Of a stretch of 64,000 nt of DNA, positions 51,205 to 63,200 are shown piece after piece. How positions within the stretch are numbered: position 1 is the first letter of the stretch; every line of letters starts with the position of its first letter. A program made the position numbers and the translations under genes. The notes beneath the pieces are model-generated. The model saw only the letters and a program-made list of their open reading frames with translations. It was not told where the DNA came from and made no database searches. Origin of the DNA: Limnomonas spitsbergensis (lineage: Eukaryota > Chlorophyta > Chlorophyceae > Chlamydomonadales); the NCBI GenBank assembly GCA_037349105.1, contig JAYJMM010000097.1, positions 2,170,001 to 2,234,000 of the forward strand, given 5' to 3'.

Positions 51205-54200
51205 ACTGGGGGCCTTGGTGCCTGTGGCCTGGGGGCCTGGGGGCTTGTGGCCTGGGGGCTTGTGGCCAGGGGGCTTGTGGCCTGGGGGCTTGTGGCCTGG
51301 GGGCTTGTTGCCAGGGGGCTTGTTGCCAGGGGGCTTGTGGCCTGGGGGACATGGGGCTTGTGGCCTGGGGGCTTGTGGCCTGGGGGCTTGTGGCCTGGGG
51401 GCTTGTGGCCTGGGGGCTTGTGGCATGGGGGCTTGTGGCCTGGGGGCTTGTGGCCAGGGGGCTTGTGGCCTGGGGGCTTGTGGCATGGGGGCTTATGGCC
51501 TGGGGGCTTGTGGCCAGGGGCTTGTGGCCAGGGGGCTTGTGGCCAGGGGGCTTGTGGCCTGGGAGCCAGGGGGCTTGTGGCCTGGGGGCTTGTGGCCTGA
51601 GGGCTTGTGGCCTGGGGGCTGTGGCCTGGGGGCTTGTGGCCTGGGGACTTGTGGCCAGGGGGCTTGTGGCCAGGGGGCTTGTGGCCTGGGGGCTTGTGGC
51701 CTGGGGGCTTGTGGCCTGGGGGCTTGTGGCGAAGGGGACATGGTGCTTGTGGCCTGGGGGCTTGTGGCCAGGGGGCTTGTGGCCTGGGTGCTTGTGGCCT
51801 GGGTGCTTGTGGTCTGGGTGCTTGTGGCCAGGGTGCTTGTGGCCTGGGGGCTTGTGGCCTGGGGGCTTGTGGCCTTGGGGCTTGTGGCCTGGGTGCTTGC
51901 GGCCTGGGGGCTTGTGGCCATGGGGCGTGTGGCCAGGGGGCGTGTGGCCTGGGTGCTTGTGGCATGGGGCTTGTGGCCTGGGGGCTTGTGGCCTGGGGGC
52001 TTGTGGCCTGGGGGCTTGTGGCCTGAACTTGTGGCCTGGGGGCTTGTGGCCAGGGGGCTTGTGGCCTGGGGGCTTGTGGCCTGGGGGCTTGTGGCCTGGG
52101 GGCTTGTGGCCTGGGTGCCAGGGGGCTTGTGGCCTGGGGGCTTGTGGCCTGGGGGCTTGTGGCCTGGGGGCTTGTGGCCTGGGGGCTTGTGGCCAGGGGG
52201 CTTGTGGCCAGGGGGCTTGTGGCCTGGGGGCTTGTGGCCATGGGGCTTGTGGCCATGGGGCTTGTGGCCTGGGGGCTTGTGGCCTGGGGGCTTGTGGCCT
52301 GGGGGCTTGTGGCCAGGGGGCTTGTGGCCAGGGGGCTTGTGGTCTGGGGGCTTGTGGCCAGGGTGCTTGTGGCCTGGGGGCCTGTGGCCTGGGGGCTTGT
52401 GGCCTGGGGGCTTGTGGCCTGGGGGCTTGTGGCCTGGGGGCTTGTGGCCTGGGTGCATGTGGCCTGGAGCTTGTGGCCTGGGGGCTTGTGGCCTGGGGGC
52501 TTGTGGCCAGGGGGCTTGTGGCCTGGGGGCTTGTGGCCTGGGGGCTTGTGGCTTGGGGGCTTGTGGCCTGGGGGCTTGCGGCCAGGGGGCTTGTGGCCAA
52601 GGGGCTTGTGGCCCGGGGGCTTGTGGCCAGGGGGCTTGTGGCCTGGGGGCTTGTGGCCAGGGGGCTTGTGGCATGGGGGCTTGTGGCGAGGGGGCTTGTG
52701 GCCAGGGGGCTTGTGGCCTGGGGGCTTTTGGCCTGGAGGCCTGTGGCCAGGGGGCTTGTGGCCTGGGGGCTTGTGGCCAAGGGGCTTGTGGCCTGGGGGC
52801 TTGTGGCCTGGGGGCTTGTGGCCAGGGTGCTTGTGGCCAGGGGGCCTGTGGCCAGGGTGCTTGTGGCCTGGGGGCTTGTGGCCAGGGGGCTTGTGGCCAG
52901 GGGGCTTGTGGCCTGGGGGCTTGTGGCCAGGGGGCTTGTGGCCAGGGGGCTTGTGGCCTGGGGGCTTGTGGCCTGGAGCTTGTGGCCTGGGGGCTTGTGG
53001 TCTGGGGGCTTGTGGCCTGGGGGCTTGTGGCCTGGGGGCTTGTGGCCAGGGGGCTTGTGGCCTGGGGGCTTGTGGCCAGGGGGCTTGTGGCCAGGGGGCT
53101 TGTGGCCAGGGGGCTTGTGGCCTTGGGGGCTTGTGGCCTGGGGGCTTGTGGCCTGGGGGCTTGTGGCCAAGGGGCTTGTGGCCAGGGGGCTTGTGGCCTG
53201 GAGGCTAGGGGGCTTGTGGCCAGGGGGCTTGTGGCCTGGGGGCTTGTGGCCTGGGGGCTTGTGGCCTGGGGGCTTGTGGCCAGGGGGCTTGTGGTCTGGG
53301 GCCTTGTGGCCTGGGGGCTTGTGGCCTGGGGGCTTGTGGCCAGGGGGCTTGCGGCCAGGGGGCTTGTGGCCAGGGGGCTTGTGGCCAGGGGGCTTGCGGC
53401 CAGGGGGCTTGTGGCCAGGGGGCTTGTGGCCAGGGGGCTTGTGGCCTGGGGGCTTGTGGCCATGGGGCTTGTGGCCATGGGGCTTGTGGCCTGGGGGCTT
53501 GTGGCCTGGGGGCTTGTGGCCTGGGGGCTTGTGGCCAGGGGGCTTGTGGCCAGGGGGCTTGTGGTCTGGGGGCTTGTGGCCAGGGTGCTTGTGGCCTGGG
53601 GGCCTGTGGCCTGGGGGCTTGTGGCCTGGGGGCTTGTGGCCTGGGGGCTTGTGGCCTGGGGGCTTGTGGCCTGGGTGCTTGTGGCCTGGAGCTTGTGGCC
53701 TTGGGGCTTGTGGCCTGGGGGCTTGTGGCCAGGGGGCTTGTGGCCTGGGGGCTTGTGGCCTGGGGGCTTGTGGCTTGGGGGCTTGTGGCCTGGGGGCTTG
53801 CGGCCAGGGGGCTTGTGGCCAAGGGGCTTGTGGCCCGGGGGCTTGTGGCCAGGGGGCTTGTGGCCTGGGGGCTTGTGGCCAGGGGGCTTGTGGCATGGGG
53901 GCTTGTGGCGAGGGGGCTTGTGGCCAGGGGGCTTGTGGCCTGGGGGCTTTTGGCCTGGAGGCCTGTGGCCAGGGGGCTTGTGGCCTGGGGGTTTGTGGCC
54001 AAGGGGCTTGTGGCCTGGGGGCTTGTGGCCTGGGGGCTTGTGGCCAGGGTGCTTGTGGCCAGGGGGCCTGTGGCCAGGGTGCTTGTGGCCTGGGGGCTTG
54101 TGGCCAGGGGGCTTGTGGCCAGGGGGCTTGTGGCCTGGGGGCTTGTGGCCAGGGGGCTTGTGGCCAGGGGGCTTGTGGCCTGGGGGCTTGTGGCCTGGAG

Positions 54201-57200
54201 CTTGTGGCCTGGGGGCTTGTGGTCTGGGGGCTTGTGGCCTGGGGGCTTGTGGCCTGGGGGCTTGTGGCCAGGGGGCTTGTGGCCTGGGGGCTTGTGGCCA
54301 GGGGGCTTGTGGCCAGGGGGCTTGTGGCCAGGGGGCTTGTGGCCTTGGGGGCTTGTGGCCTGGGGGCTTGTGGCCTGGGGGCTTGTGGCCAAGGGGCTTG
54401 TGGCCAGGGGGCTTGTGGCCTGGAGGCTAGGGGGCTTGTGGCCAGGGGGCTTGTGGCCTGGGGGCTTGTGGCCTGGGGGCTTGTGGCCTGGGGGCTTGTG
54501 GCCAGGGGGCTTGTGGTCTGGGGCCTTGTGGCCTGGGGGCTTGTGGCCTGGGGGCTTGTGGCCAGGGGGCTTGCGGCCAGGGGGCTTGTGGCCAGGGGGC
54601 TTGTGGCCTGGGGGCTTGTGGCATGGGGGCTTGTGGCCTGGGGGCTTGTGGCCAGGGGGCTTGTGGCCTGGGGGCTTGTGGCCATGGGGCTTGTGGCGAG
54701 GGGGCTTGTGGCCAGGGGGCTTGTGGCCTGGGGGCTTGTGGCCAGGGGGCTTGTGGCCAAGGGGCTTGTGGCCTGGGGGCTTGTGGCCTGGGGGCTTGTG
54801 GCCAGGGGGCTTGTGGCATGGGGGCTTGTGGCGAGGGGGCTTGTGGCCAGGGGGCTTGTGGCCTGGGGGCTTGTGGCCTGGGGGCTTGTGGCCTGGGGGC
54901 TTGTGGCCAAGGGGCTTGTGGCCTGGGGGCTTGTGGCCTGGGGGCTTGTGGCCTGGGGGCTTGTGTCCTGGGGGCTTGTGGCATGGGGGCTTGTGGCCTG
55001 GGGGCTTGTGGCCAGGGGGCTTGTGGCCTGGGGGCTTGTGGCATGGGGGCTTATGGCCTGGGGGCTTGTGGCCAGGGGCTTGTGGCCAGGGGGCTTGTGG
55101 CCAGGGGGCTTGTGGCCTGGGAGCCAGGGGGCTTGTGGCCTGGGGGCTTGTGGCCTGAGGGCTTGTGGCCTGGGGGCTGTGGCCTGGGGGCTTGTGGCCT
55201 GGGGACTTGTGGCCAGGGGGCTTGTGGCCAGGGGGCTTGTGGCCTGGGGGCTTGTGGCCTGGGGGCTTGTGGCCTGGGGGCTTGTGGCCAAGGGGACATG
55301 GTGCTTGTGGCCTGGGGGCTTGTGGCCAGGGGGCTTGTGGCCTGGGTGCTTGTGGCCTGGGTGCTTGTGGTCTGGGTGCTTGTGGCCAGGGTGCTTGTGG
55401 CCTGGGGGCTTGTGGCCTGGGGGCTTGTGGCCTGGGGGCTTGTGGCCTGGGTGCTTGCGGCCTGGGGGCTTGTGGCCATGGGGCGTGTGGCCAGGGGGCG
55501 TGTGGCCTGGGTGCTTGTGGCATGGGGCTTGTGGCCTGGGGGCTTGTGGCCTGGGGGCTTGTGGCCTGGGGGCTTGTGGCCTGAACTTGTGGCCTGGGGG
55601 CTTGTGGCCAGGGGGCTTGTGGCCTGGGGGCTTGTGGCCTGGGGGCTTGTGGCCTGGGGGCTTGTGGCCTGGGTGCCAGGGGGCTTGTGGCCTGGGGGCT
55701 TGTGGCCTGGGGGCTTGTGGCCTGGGGGCTTGTGGCCTGGGGGCTTGTGGCCAGGGGGCTTGTGGCCAGGGGGCTTGTGGCCTGGGGGCTTGTGGCCATG
55801 GGGCTTGTGGCCAGGGGGCTTGTGGCCTGGGGGCTTGTGGCCTGGGGGCTTGTGGCCTGGGGGCTTGTGGCCAGGGGGCTTGTGGCCAGGGGGCTTGTGG
55901 TCTGGGGGCTTGTGGCCAGGGTGCTTGTGGCCTGGGGGCCTGTGGCCTGGGGGCTTGTGGCCTGGGGGCTTGTGGCCTGGGGGCTTGTGGCCTGGGGGCT
56001 TGTGGCCTGGGTGCTTGTGGCCTGGAGCTTGTGGCCTGGGGGCTTGTGGCCTGGGGGCTTGTGGCCAGGGGGCTTGTGGCCTGGGGGCTTGTGGCCTGGG
56101 GGCTTGTGGCTTGGGGGCTTGTGGCCTGGGGGCTTGCGGCCAGGGGGCTTGTGGCCAAGGGGCTTGTGGCCCGGGGGCTTGTGGCCAGGGGGCTTGTGGC
56201 CTGGGGGCTTGTGGCCAGGGGGCTTGTGGCCTGGGGGCTTGTGGCGAGGGGGCTTGTGGCCAGGGGGCTTGTGGCCTGGGTGCTTGTGGCCTGGAGGCCT
56301 GTGGCCAGGGGGCTTGTGGCCTGGGGGCTTGTGGCCAAGGGGCTTGTGGCCTGGGGGCTTGTGGCCTGGGGGCTTGTGGCCAGGGGGCTTGTGGCCAGGG
56401 GGCCTGTGGCCAGGGTGCTTGTGGCCTGGGGGCTTGTGGCCAGGGGGCTTGTGGCCAGGGGGCTTGTGGCCTGGGGGCTTGTGGCCAGGGGGCTTGTGGC
56501 CAGGGGGCTTGTGGCCTGGGGGCTTGTGGCCTGGGGGCTTGTGGCCTGGGGGCTTGTGGTCTGGGGGCTTGTGGCCTGGGGGCTTGTGGCCAGGGGGCTT
56601 GTGGCCAGGGGGCTTGTGGCCTGGGGGCTTGTGGCCAGGGGGCTTGTGGCCAGGGGGCTTGTGGCCAGGGGGCTTGTGGCCTTGGGGGCTTGTGGCCTGG
56701 GGGCTGCGGCCTGGGGGCTTGTGGCCAAGGGGCTTGTGGCCTGGAGGCTTGTGGCCTGGAGGCTAGGGGGCTTGTGGCCAGGGGGCTTGTGGCCTGGGGG
56801 CTTGTGGCCTGGGGGCTTGTGGCCTGGGGGTGTGTGGCCAGGGGGCTTGTGGTCTGGGGGCTTGTGGCCTGGGGGCTTGTGGCCTGGGGGCTTGTGGCCA
56901 GGGGGCTTGCGGCCAGGGGGCTTGTGGCCAGGGGGCTTGTGGCCAGGGGGCTTGTGGCATGGGGGCTTGTGGCCTGGGGGCTTGTGGCCAGGGGGCTTGT
57001 GGCCTGGGGGCTTGTGGCCATGGGGTTTGTGGCGAGGGGGCTTGTGGCCAGGGGGCTTGTGGCCTGGGGGCTTGTGGCCAGGGGGCTTGTGGCCAAGGGG
57101 CTTGTGGCCTGGGGGCTTGTGGCCAGGGGGCTTGTGGCCAGGGGGCTTGTGGCATGGGGGCTTGTGGCGAGGGGGCTTGTGGCCAGGGGGCTTGTGGCCT

Positions 57201-60200
57201 GGGGGCTTGTGGCCTGGGGGCTTGTGGCCTGGGGGCTTGTGGCCAAGGGGCTTGTGGCCTGGGGGCTTGTGGCCTGGGGGCTTGTGGCCAGGGGGCTTGT
57301 GGTCTGGGGGCCTGTGGCCAGGGTGCTTGTGGCCTGGGGGCATGTGGCCAGGGGGCTTGTGGCCAGGGGGCTTGTGGCCAAGGGGCTTGTGGCCTGGGGG
57401 CTTGTGGCGAGGGGGCTTGTGGCCAGGGGGCTTGTGGCCTGGGGGCTTGTGGCCTGGGGGCTTGTGGCCTGGGGGCTTGTGGCCTGGGGGCTTGTGGCCT
57501 GGGGGCTTGTGGCCTGGGGGCTTGTGGTCTGGGGGCTTGTGGCATGGGGGCTTGTGGTCTGGGGGCTTGAGGCCTAGGGGCTTGTGGCCAGGGGCTTGTG
57601 GCCAGGGGGACATGGTGCTTGTGGCCTGGGTGCTTGTGGCCTGGGGCTTGTGGCCTGGGGGCTTGTGGCCTGGGGGCTTGTGGCCAGGGGGCTTGTGGCC
57701 TGGGGGCTTGTGGCCTGGGGGCTTGTGGCTTGGGGGCTTGTTGCCAGGGGGCTTGCGGCCAGGGGGCTTGTGGCCAGGGGGCTTGTGGCCTGGGGGCTTG
57801 TGGCCAAGGGGCATGTGGCCTGGAGGCATGTGGCCTGGAGGCTAGGGGGCTTGTGGCCAGGGGGCTTGTGGCCTGGGGGCTTGTGGCCAGGGGGCTTGTG
57901 GCCTGGGGGCTTGTGGCCAGGGGGCTTGTGGCCAGGGGGCTTGTGGCCAAGGGGCTTGTGGCCTGGGGGCTTGTGGCCTGGGGGCTTGTGGCCAAGGGGC
58001 TTGTGGCCAGGGGGCTTGTGGCCTGAGGGCTTGTGGCCAGGGGGCTTGTGGCCTGGGGGCTTGTGGCCAGGGGGCTTGTGGCCAGGGGGCTTGTGGCCTG
58101 GGGGCTTGTGGCCAGGGGGTTTGTGGCCAGGGGGCTTGTGGCCAGGGGGCTTGTGGCCAGGGGGCTTGTGGCCAGGGGGCTTGTGGCCAGGGGGCTTGTG
58201 GCCTGGGGGCTTGTGGCCTGGGGGCTTGTGGCCTGGGGGCTTGTGGTCTGGGGGCTTGTGGCCTGGGGGCTTGTGGCCAGGGGGCTTGTGGCCAGGGGGC
58301 TTGTGGCCTGGGGGCTTGTGGCCAGGGGGCTTGTGGCCTGGGGGCTTGTGGCCAAGGGGCTTGTGGCCTTGGGGGCTTGTGGCCTGGGGGCTTGTGGCCT
58401 GGGGGCTTGTGGCCAAGGGGCTTGTGGCCTGGAGGCTTGTGGCCTGGAGGCTAGGGGGCTTGTGGCCAGGGGGCTTGTGGCCTGGGGGCTTGTGGCCTGG
58501 GGGCTTGTGGCCTGGGGGCGTGTGGCCAGGGGGCTTGTGGCCTGGGGGCTTGTGGCCTGGGGGCTTGTGGCCTGGGGGCTTGTGGCCAGGGTGCTTGCGG
58601 CCAGGGGGCTTGTGGCCAGGGGGCTTGTGGCCTGGGTGCTTGTGGCCTGGAGGCCTGTGGCCAGGGGGCTTGTGGCCTGGGGGCTTGTGGCCAAGGGGCT
58701 TGTGGCCTGGGGGCTTGTGGCCTGGGGGCTTGTGGCCAGGGGGCTTGTGGCCTGGGGGCTTGTGGCCAAGGGGCTTGTGGCCTGGGGGCTTGTGGCCAGG
58801 GGGCTTGTGGCCAGGGGGCTTGTGGCCTGGGGGCTTGTGGCCAGGGGGCTTGTGGCCAGGGGGCTTGTGGCCTGGGGGCTTGTGGCCTGGGGGCTTGTGG
58901 CCTGGGGGCTTGTGGTCTGGGGGCTTGTGGCCTGGGGGCTTGTGGCCAGGGGGCTTGTGGCCAGGGGGCTTGTGGCCTGGGGGCTTGTGGCCAGGGGGCT
59001 TGTGGCCAGGGGGCTTGTGGCCAGGGGGCTTGTGGCCTTGGGGGCTTGTGGCCTGGGGGCTGCGGCCTGGGGGCTTGTGGCCAAGGGGCTTGTGGCCTGG
59101 AGGCTTGTGGCCTGGAGGCTAGGGGGCTTGTGGCCAGGGGGCTTGTGGCCTGGGGGCTTGTGGCCTGGGGGCTTGTGGCCTGGGGGTGTGTGGCCAGGGG
59201 GCTTGTGGTCTGGGGGCTTGTGGCCTGGGGGCTTGTGGCCTGGGGGCTTGTGGCCAGGGGGCTTGCGGCCAGGGGGCTTGTGGCCAGGGGGCTTGTGGCC
59301 AGGGGGCTTGTGGCATGGGGGCTTGTGGCCTGGGGGCTTGTGGCCAGGGGGCTTGTGGCCTGGGGGCTTGTGGCCATGGGGTTTGTGGCGAGGGGGCTTG
59401 TGGCCAGGGGGCTTGTGGCCTGGGGGCTTGTGGCCAGGGGGCTTGTGGCCAAGGGGCTTGTGGCCTGGGGGCTTGTGGCCAGGGGGCTTGTGGCCAGGGG
59501 GCTTGTGGCATGGGGGCTTGTGGCGAGGGGGCTTGTGGCCAGGGGGCTTGTGGCCTGGGGGCTTGTGGCCTGGGGGCTTGTGGCCTGGGGGCTTGTGGCC
59601 AAGGGGCTTGTGGCCTGGGGGCTTGTGGCCTGGGGGCTTGTGGCCAGGGGGCTTGTGGTCTGGGGGCCTGTGGCCAGGGTGCTTGTGGCCTGGGGGCATG
59701 TGGCCAGGGGGCTTGTGGCCAGGGGGCTTGTGGCCAAGGGGCTTGTGGCCTGGGGGCTTGTGGCGAGGGGGCTTGTGGCCAGGGGGCTTGTGGCCTGGGG
59801 GCTTGTGGCCTGGGGGCTTGTGGCCTGGGGGCTTGTGGCCTGGGGGCTTGTGGCCTGGGGGCTTGTGGCCTGGGGGCTTGTGGTCTGGGGGCTTGTGGCA
59901 TGGGGGCTTGTGGTCTGGGGGCTTGAGGCCTAGGGGCTTGTGGCCAGGGGCTTGTGGCCAGGGGGACATGGTGCTTGTGGCCTGGGTGCTTGTGGCCTGG
60001 GGCTTGTGGCCTGGGGGCTTGTGGCCTGGGGGCTTGTGGCCAGGGGGCTTGTGGCCTGGGGGCTTGTGGCCTGGGGGCTTGTGGCTTGGGGGCTTGTTGC
60101 CAGGGGGCTTGCGGCCAGGGGGCTTGTGGCCAGGGGGCTTGTGGCCTGGGGGCTTGTGGCCAAGGGGCATGTGGCCTGGAGGCATGTGGCCTGGAGGCTA

Positions 60201-63200
60201 GGGGGCTTGTGGCCAGGGGGCTTGTGGCCTGGGGGCTTGTGGCCAGGGGGCTTGTGGCCTGGGGGCTTGTGGCCAGGGGGCTTGTGGCATGGGGGCTTGT
60301 GGCGAGGGGGCTTGTGGCCAGGGGGCTTGTGGCCTGGGTGCTTGTGGCCTGGAGGCCTGTGGCCAGGGGGCTTGTGGCCTGGGGGCTTGTGGCCAAGGGG
60401 CTTGTGGCCTGGGGGTTTGTGGCCTGGGGGCTTGTGGCCAGGGGGCTTGTGGCCAGGGGGCCTGTGGCCAGGGTGCTTGTGGCCTGGGGGCTTGTGGCCA
60501 GGGGGCTTGTGGCCAGGGGGCTTGTGGCCAAGGGGCTTGTGGCCTGGGGGCTTGTGGCCTGGGGGCTTGTGGCCAAGGGGCTTGTGGCCAGGGGGCTTGT
60601 GGCCTGAGGGCTTGTGGCCAGGGGGCTTGTGGCCTGGGGGCTTGTGGCCAGGGGGCTTGTGGCCAGGGGGCTTGTGGCCTGGGGGCTTGTGGCCAGGGGG
60701 TTTGTGGCCAGGGGGCTTGTGGCCAGGGGGCTTGTGGCCAGGGGGCTTGTGGCCAGGGGGCTTGTGGCCAGGGGGCTTGTGGCCTGGGGGCTTGTGGCCT
60801 GGGGGCTTGTGGCCTGGGGGCTGGTGGTCTGGGGGCTTGTGGCCTGGGGGCTTGTGGCCAGGGGGCTTGTGGCCAGGGGGCTTGTGGCCTGGGGGCTTGT
60901 GGCCAGGGGGCTTGTGGCCTGGGGGCTTGTGGCCAAGGGGCTTGTGGCCTTGGGGGCTTGTGGCCTGGGGGCTTGTGGCCTGGGGGCTTGTGGCCAAGGG
61001 GCTTGTGGCCTGGAGGCTTGTGGCCTGGAGGCTAGGGGGCTTGTGGCCAGGGGGCTTGTGGCCTGGGGGCTTGTGGCCTGGGGGCTTGTGGCCTGGGGGC
61101 GTGTGGCCAGGGGGCTTGTGGCCTGGGGGCTTGTGGCCTGGGGGCTTGTGGCCTGGGGGCTTGTGGCCAGGGTGCTTGCGGCCAGGGGGCTTGTGGCCAG
61201 GGGGCTTGTGGCCAGGGGGCTTGTGGCCAAGGGGCTTGTGGCCTGGGGGCTTGTGGCCAGGGGGCTTGTGGCCATGGGGCTTGTGGCGAGGGGGCTTGTG
61301 GTCAGGGGGCTTGTGGCCTGGGGGCTTGTGGCCAGGGGGCTTGTGGCCAAGGGGCTTGTGGCCTGGGGGCTTGTGGCCTGGGGGCTTGTGGCCAGGGGGC
61401 TTGTGGCCAGGGGGTCTGTGGCCAGGGTGCTTGTGGCCTGGGAGCTTGTGGCCTGGGGGCTTGTGGCCAGGGGGCTTGTGGCCTGGGTGCTTGTGGCCTG
61501 GAGGCCTGTGGCCAGGGGGCTTGTGGCCTGGGGGCTTGTGGCCAAGGGGCTTGTGGCCTGGGGGCTTGTGGCCTGGGGGCTTGTGGCCAGGGGGCTTGTG
61601 GCCTGGGGGCTTGTGGCCAGGGGGCTTGTGGCCTGGGGGCTTGTGGCCAGGGGGCTTGTGGCCAGGGGGCTTGTGGCCAAGGGGCTTGTGGCCTGGGGGC
61701 TTGTGGCCTGGGGGCTTGTGGCCAAGGGGCTTGTGGCCAGGGGGCTTGTGGCCTGAGGGCTTGTGGCCAGGGGGCTTGTGGCCTGGGGGCTTGTGGCCAG
61801 GGGGCTTGTGGCCAGGGGGCTTGTGGCCTGGGGGCTTGTGGCCAGGGGGTTTGTGGCCAGGGGGCTTGTGGCCAGGGGGCTTGTGGCCAGGGGGCTTGTG
61901 GCCAGGGGGCTTGTGGCCAGGGGGCTTGTGGCCTGGGGGCTTGTGGCCTGGGGGCTTGTGGCCTGGGGGCTTGTGGCCTGGGGGCTTGTGGCCTGGGGGC
62001 TTGTGGCCAGGGGGCTTGTGGCCAGGGGGCTTGTGGCCTGGGGGCTTGTGGCCAGGGGGCTTGTGGCCTGGGGGCTTGTGGCCAAGGGGCTTGTGGCCTT
62101 GGGGGCTTGTGGCCTGGGGGCTTGTGGCCTGGGGGCTTGTGGCCAAGGGGCTTGTGGCCTGGAGGCTTGTGGCCTGGAGGCTAGGGGGCTTGTGGCCAGG
62201 GGGCTTGTGGCCTGGGGGCTTGTGGCCTGGGGGCTTGTGGCCTGGGGGCGTGTGGCCAGGGGGCTTGTGGCCTGGGGGCTTGTGGCCTGGGGGCTTGTGG
62301 CCTGGGGGCTTGTGGCCAGGGTGCTTGCGGCCAGGGGGCTTGTGGCCAGGGGGCTTGTGGCCTGGGTGCTTGTGGCCTGGAGGCCTGTGGCCAGGGGGCT
62401 TGTGGCCTGGGGGCTTGTGGCCAAGGGGCTTGTGGCCTGGGGGCTTGTGGCCTGGGGGCTTGTGGCCAGGGGGCTTGTGGCCTGGGGGCTTGTGGCCAAG
62501 GGGCTTGTGGCCTGGGGGCTTGTGGCCAGGGGGCTTGTGGCCAGGGGGCTTGTGGCCTGGGGGCTTGTGGCCAGGGGGCTTGTGGCCAGGGGGCTTGTGG
62601 CCTGGGGGCTTGTGGCCTGGGGGCTTGTGGCCTGGGGGCTTGTGGTCTGGGGGCTTGTGGCCTGGGGGCTTGTGGCCAGGGGGCTTGTGGCCAGGGGGCT
62701 TGTGGCCTGGGGGCTTGTGGCCAGGGGGCTTGTGGCCAGGGGGCTTGTGGCCAGGGGGCTTGTGGCCTTGGGGGCTTGTGGCCTGGGGGCTGCGGCCTGG
62801 GGGCTTGTGGCCAAGGGGCTTGTGGCCTGGAGGCTTGTGGCCTGGAGGCTAGGGGGCTTGTGGCCAGGGGGCTTGTGGCCTGGGGGCTTGTGGCCTGGGG
62901 GCTTGTGGCCTGGGGGTGTGTGGCCAGGGGGCTTGTGGTCTGGGGGCTTGTGGCCTGGGGGCTTGTGGCCTGGGGGCTTGTGGCCAGGGGGCTTGCGGCC
63001 AGGGGGCTTGTGGCCAGGGGGCTTGTGGCCAGGGGGCTTGTGGCATGGGGGCTTGTGGCCTGGGGGCTTGTGGCCAGGGGGCTTGTGGCCTGGGGGCTTG
63101 TGGCCATGGGGTTTGTGGCGAGGGGGCTTGTGGCCAGGGGGCTTGTGGCCTGGGGGCTTGTGGCCAGGGGGCTTGTGGCCAAGGGGCTTGTGGCCTGGGG

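Noticed and set aside
51137..57829. A 2230-codon Pro/His/Lys-rich minus-strand ORF (and many other kilobase-long ORFs on both strands)
   Set aside because: All six frames are open because the 15-base repeat unit is a multiple of three and stop-free. Nothing singles out one frame as coding.
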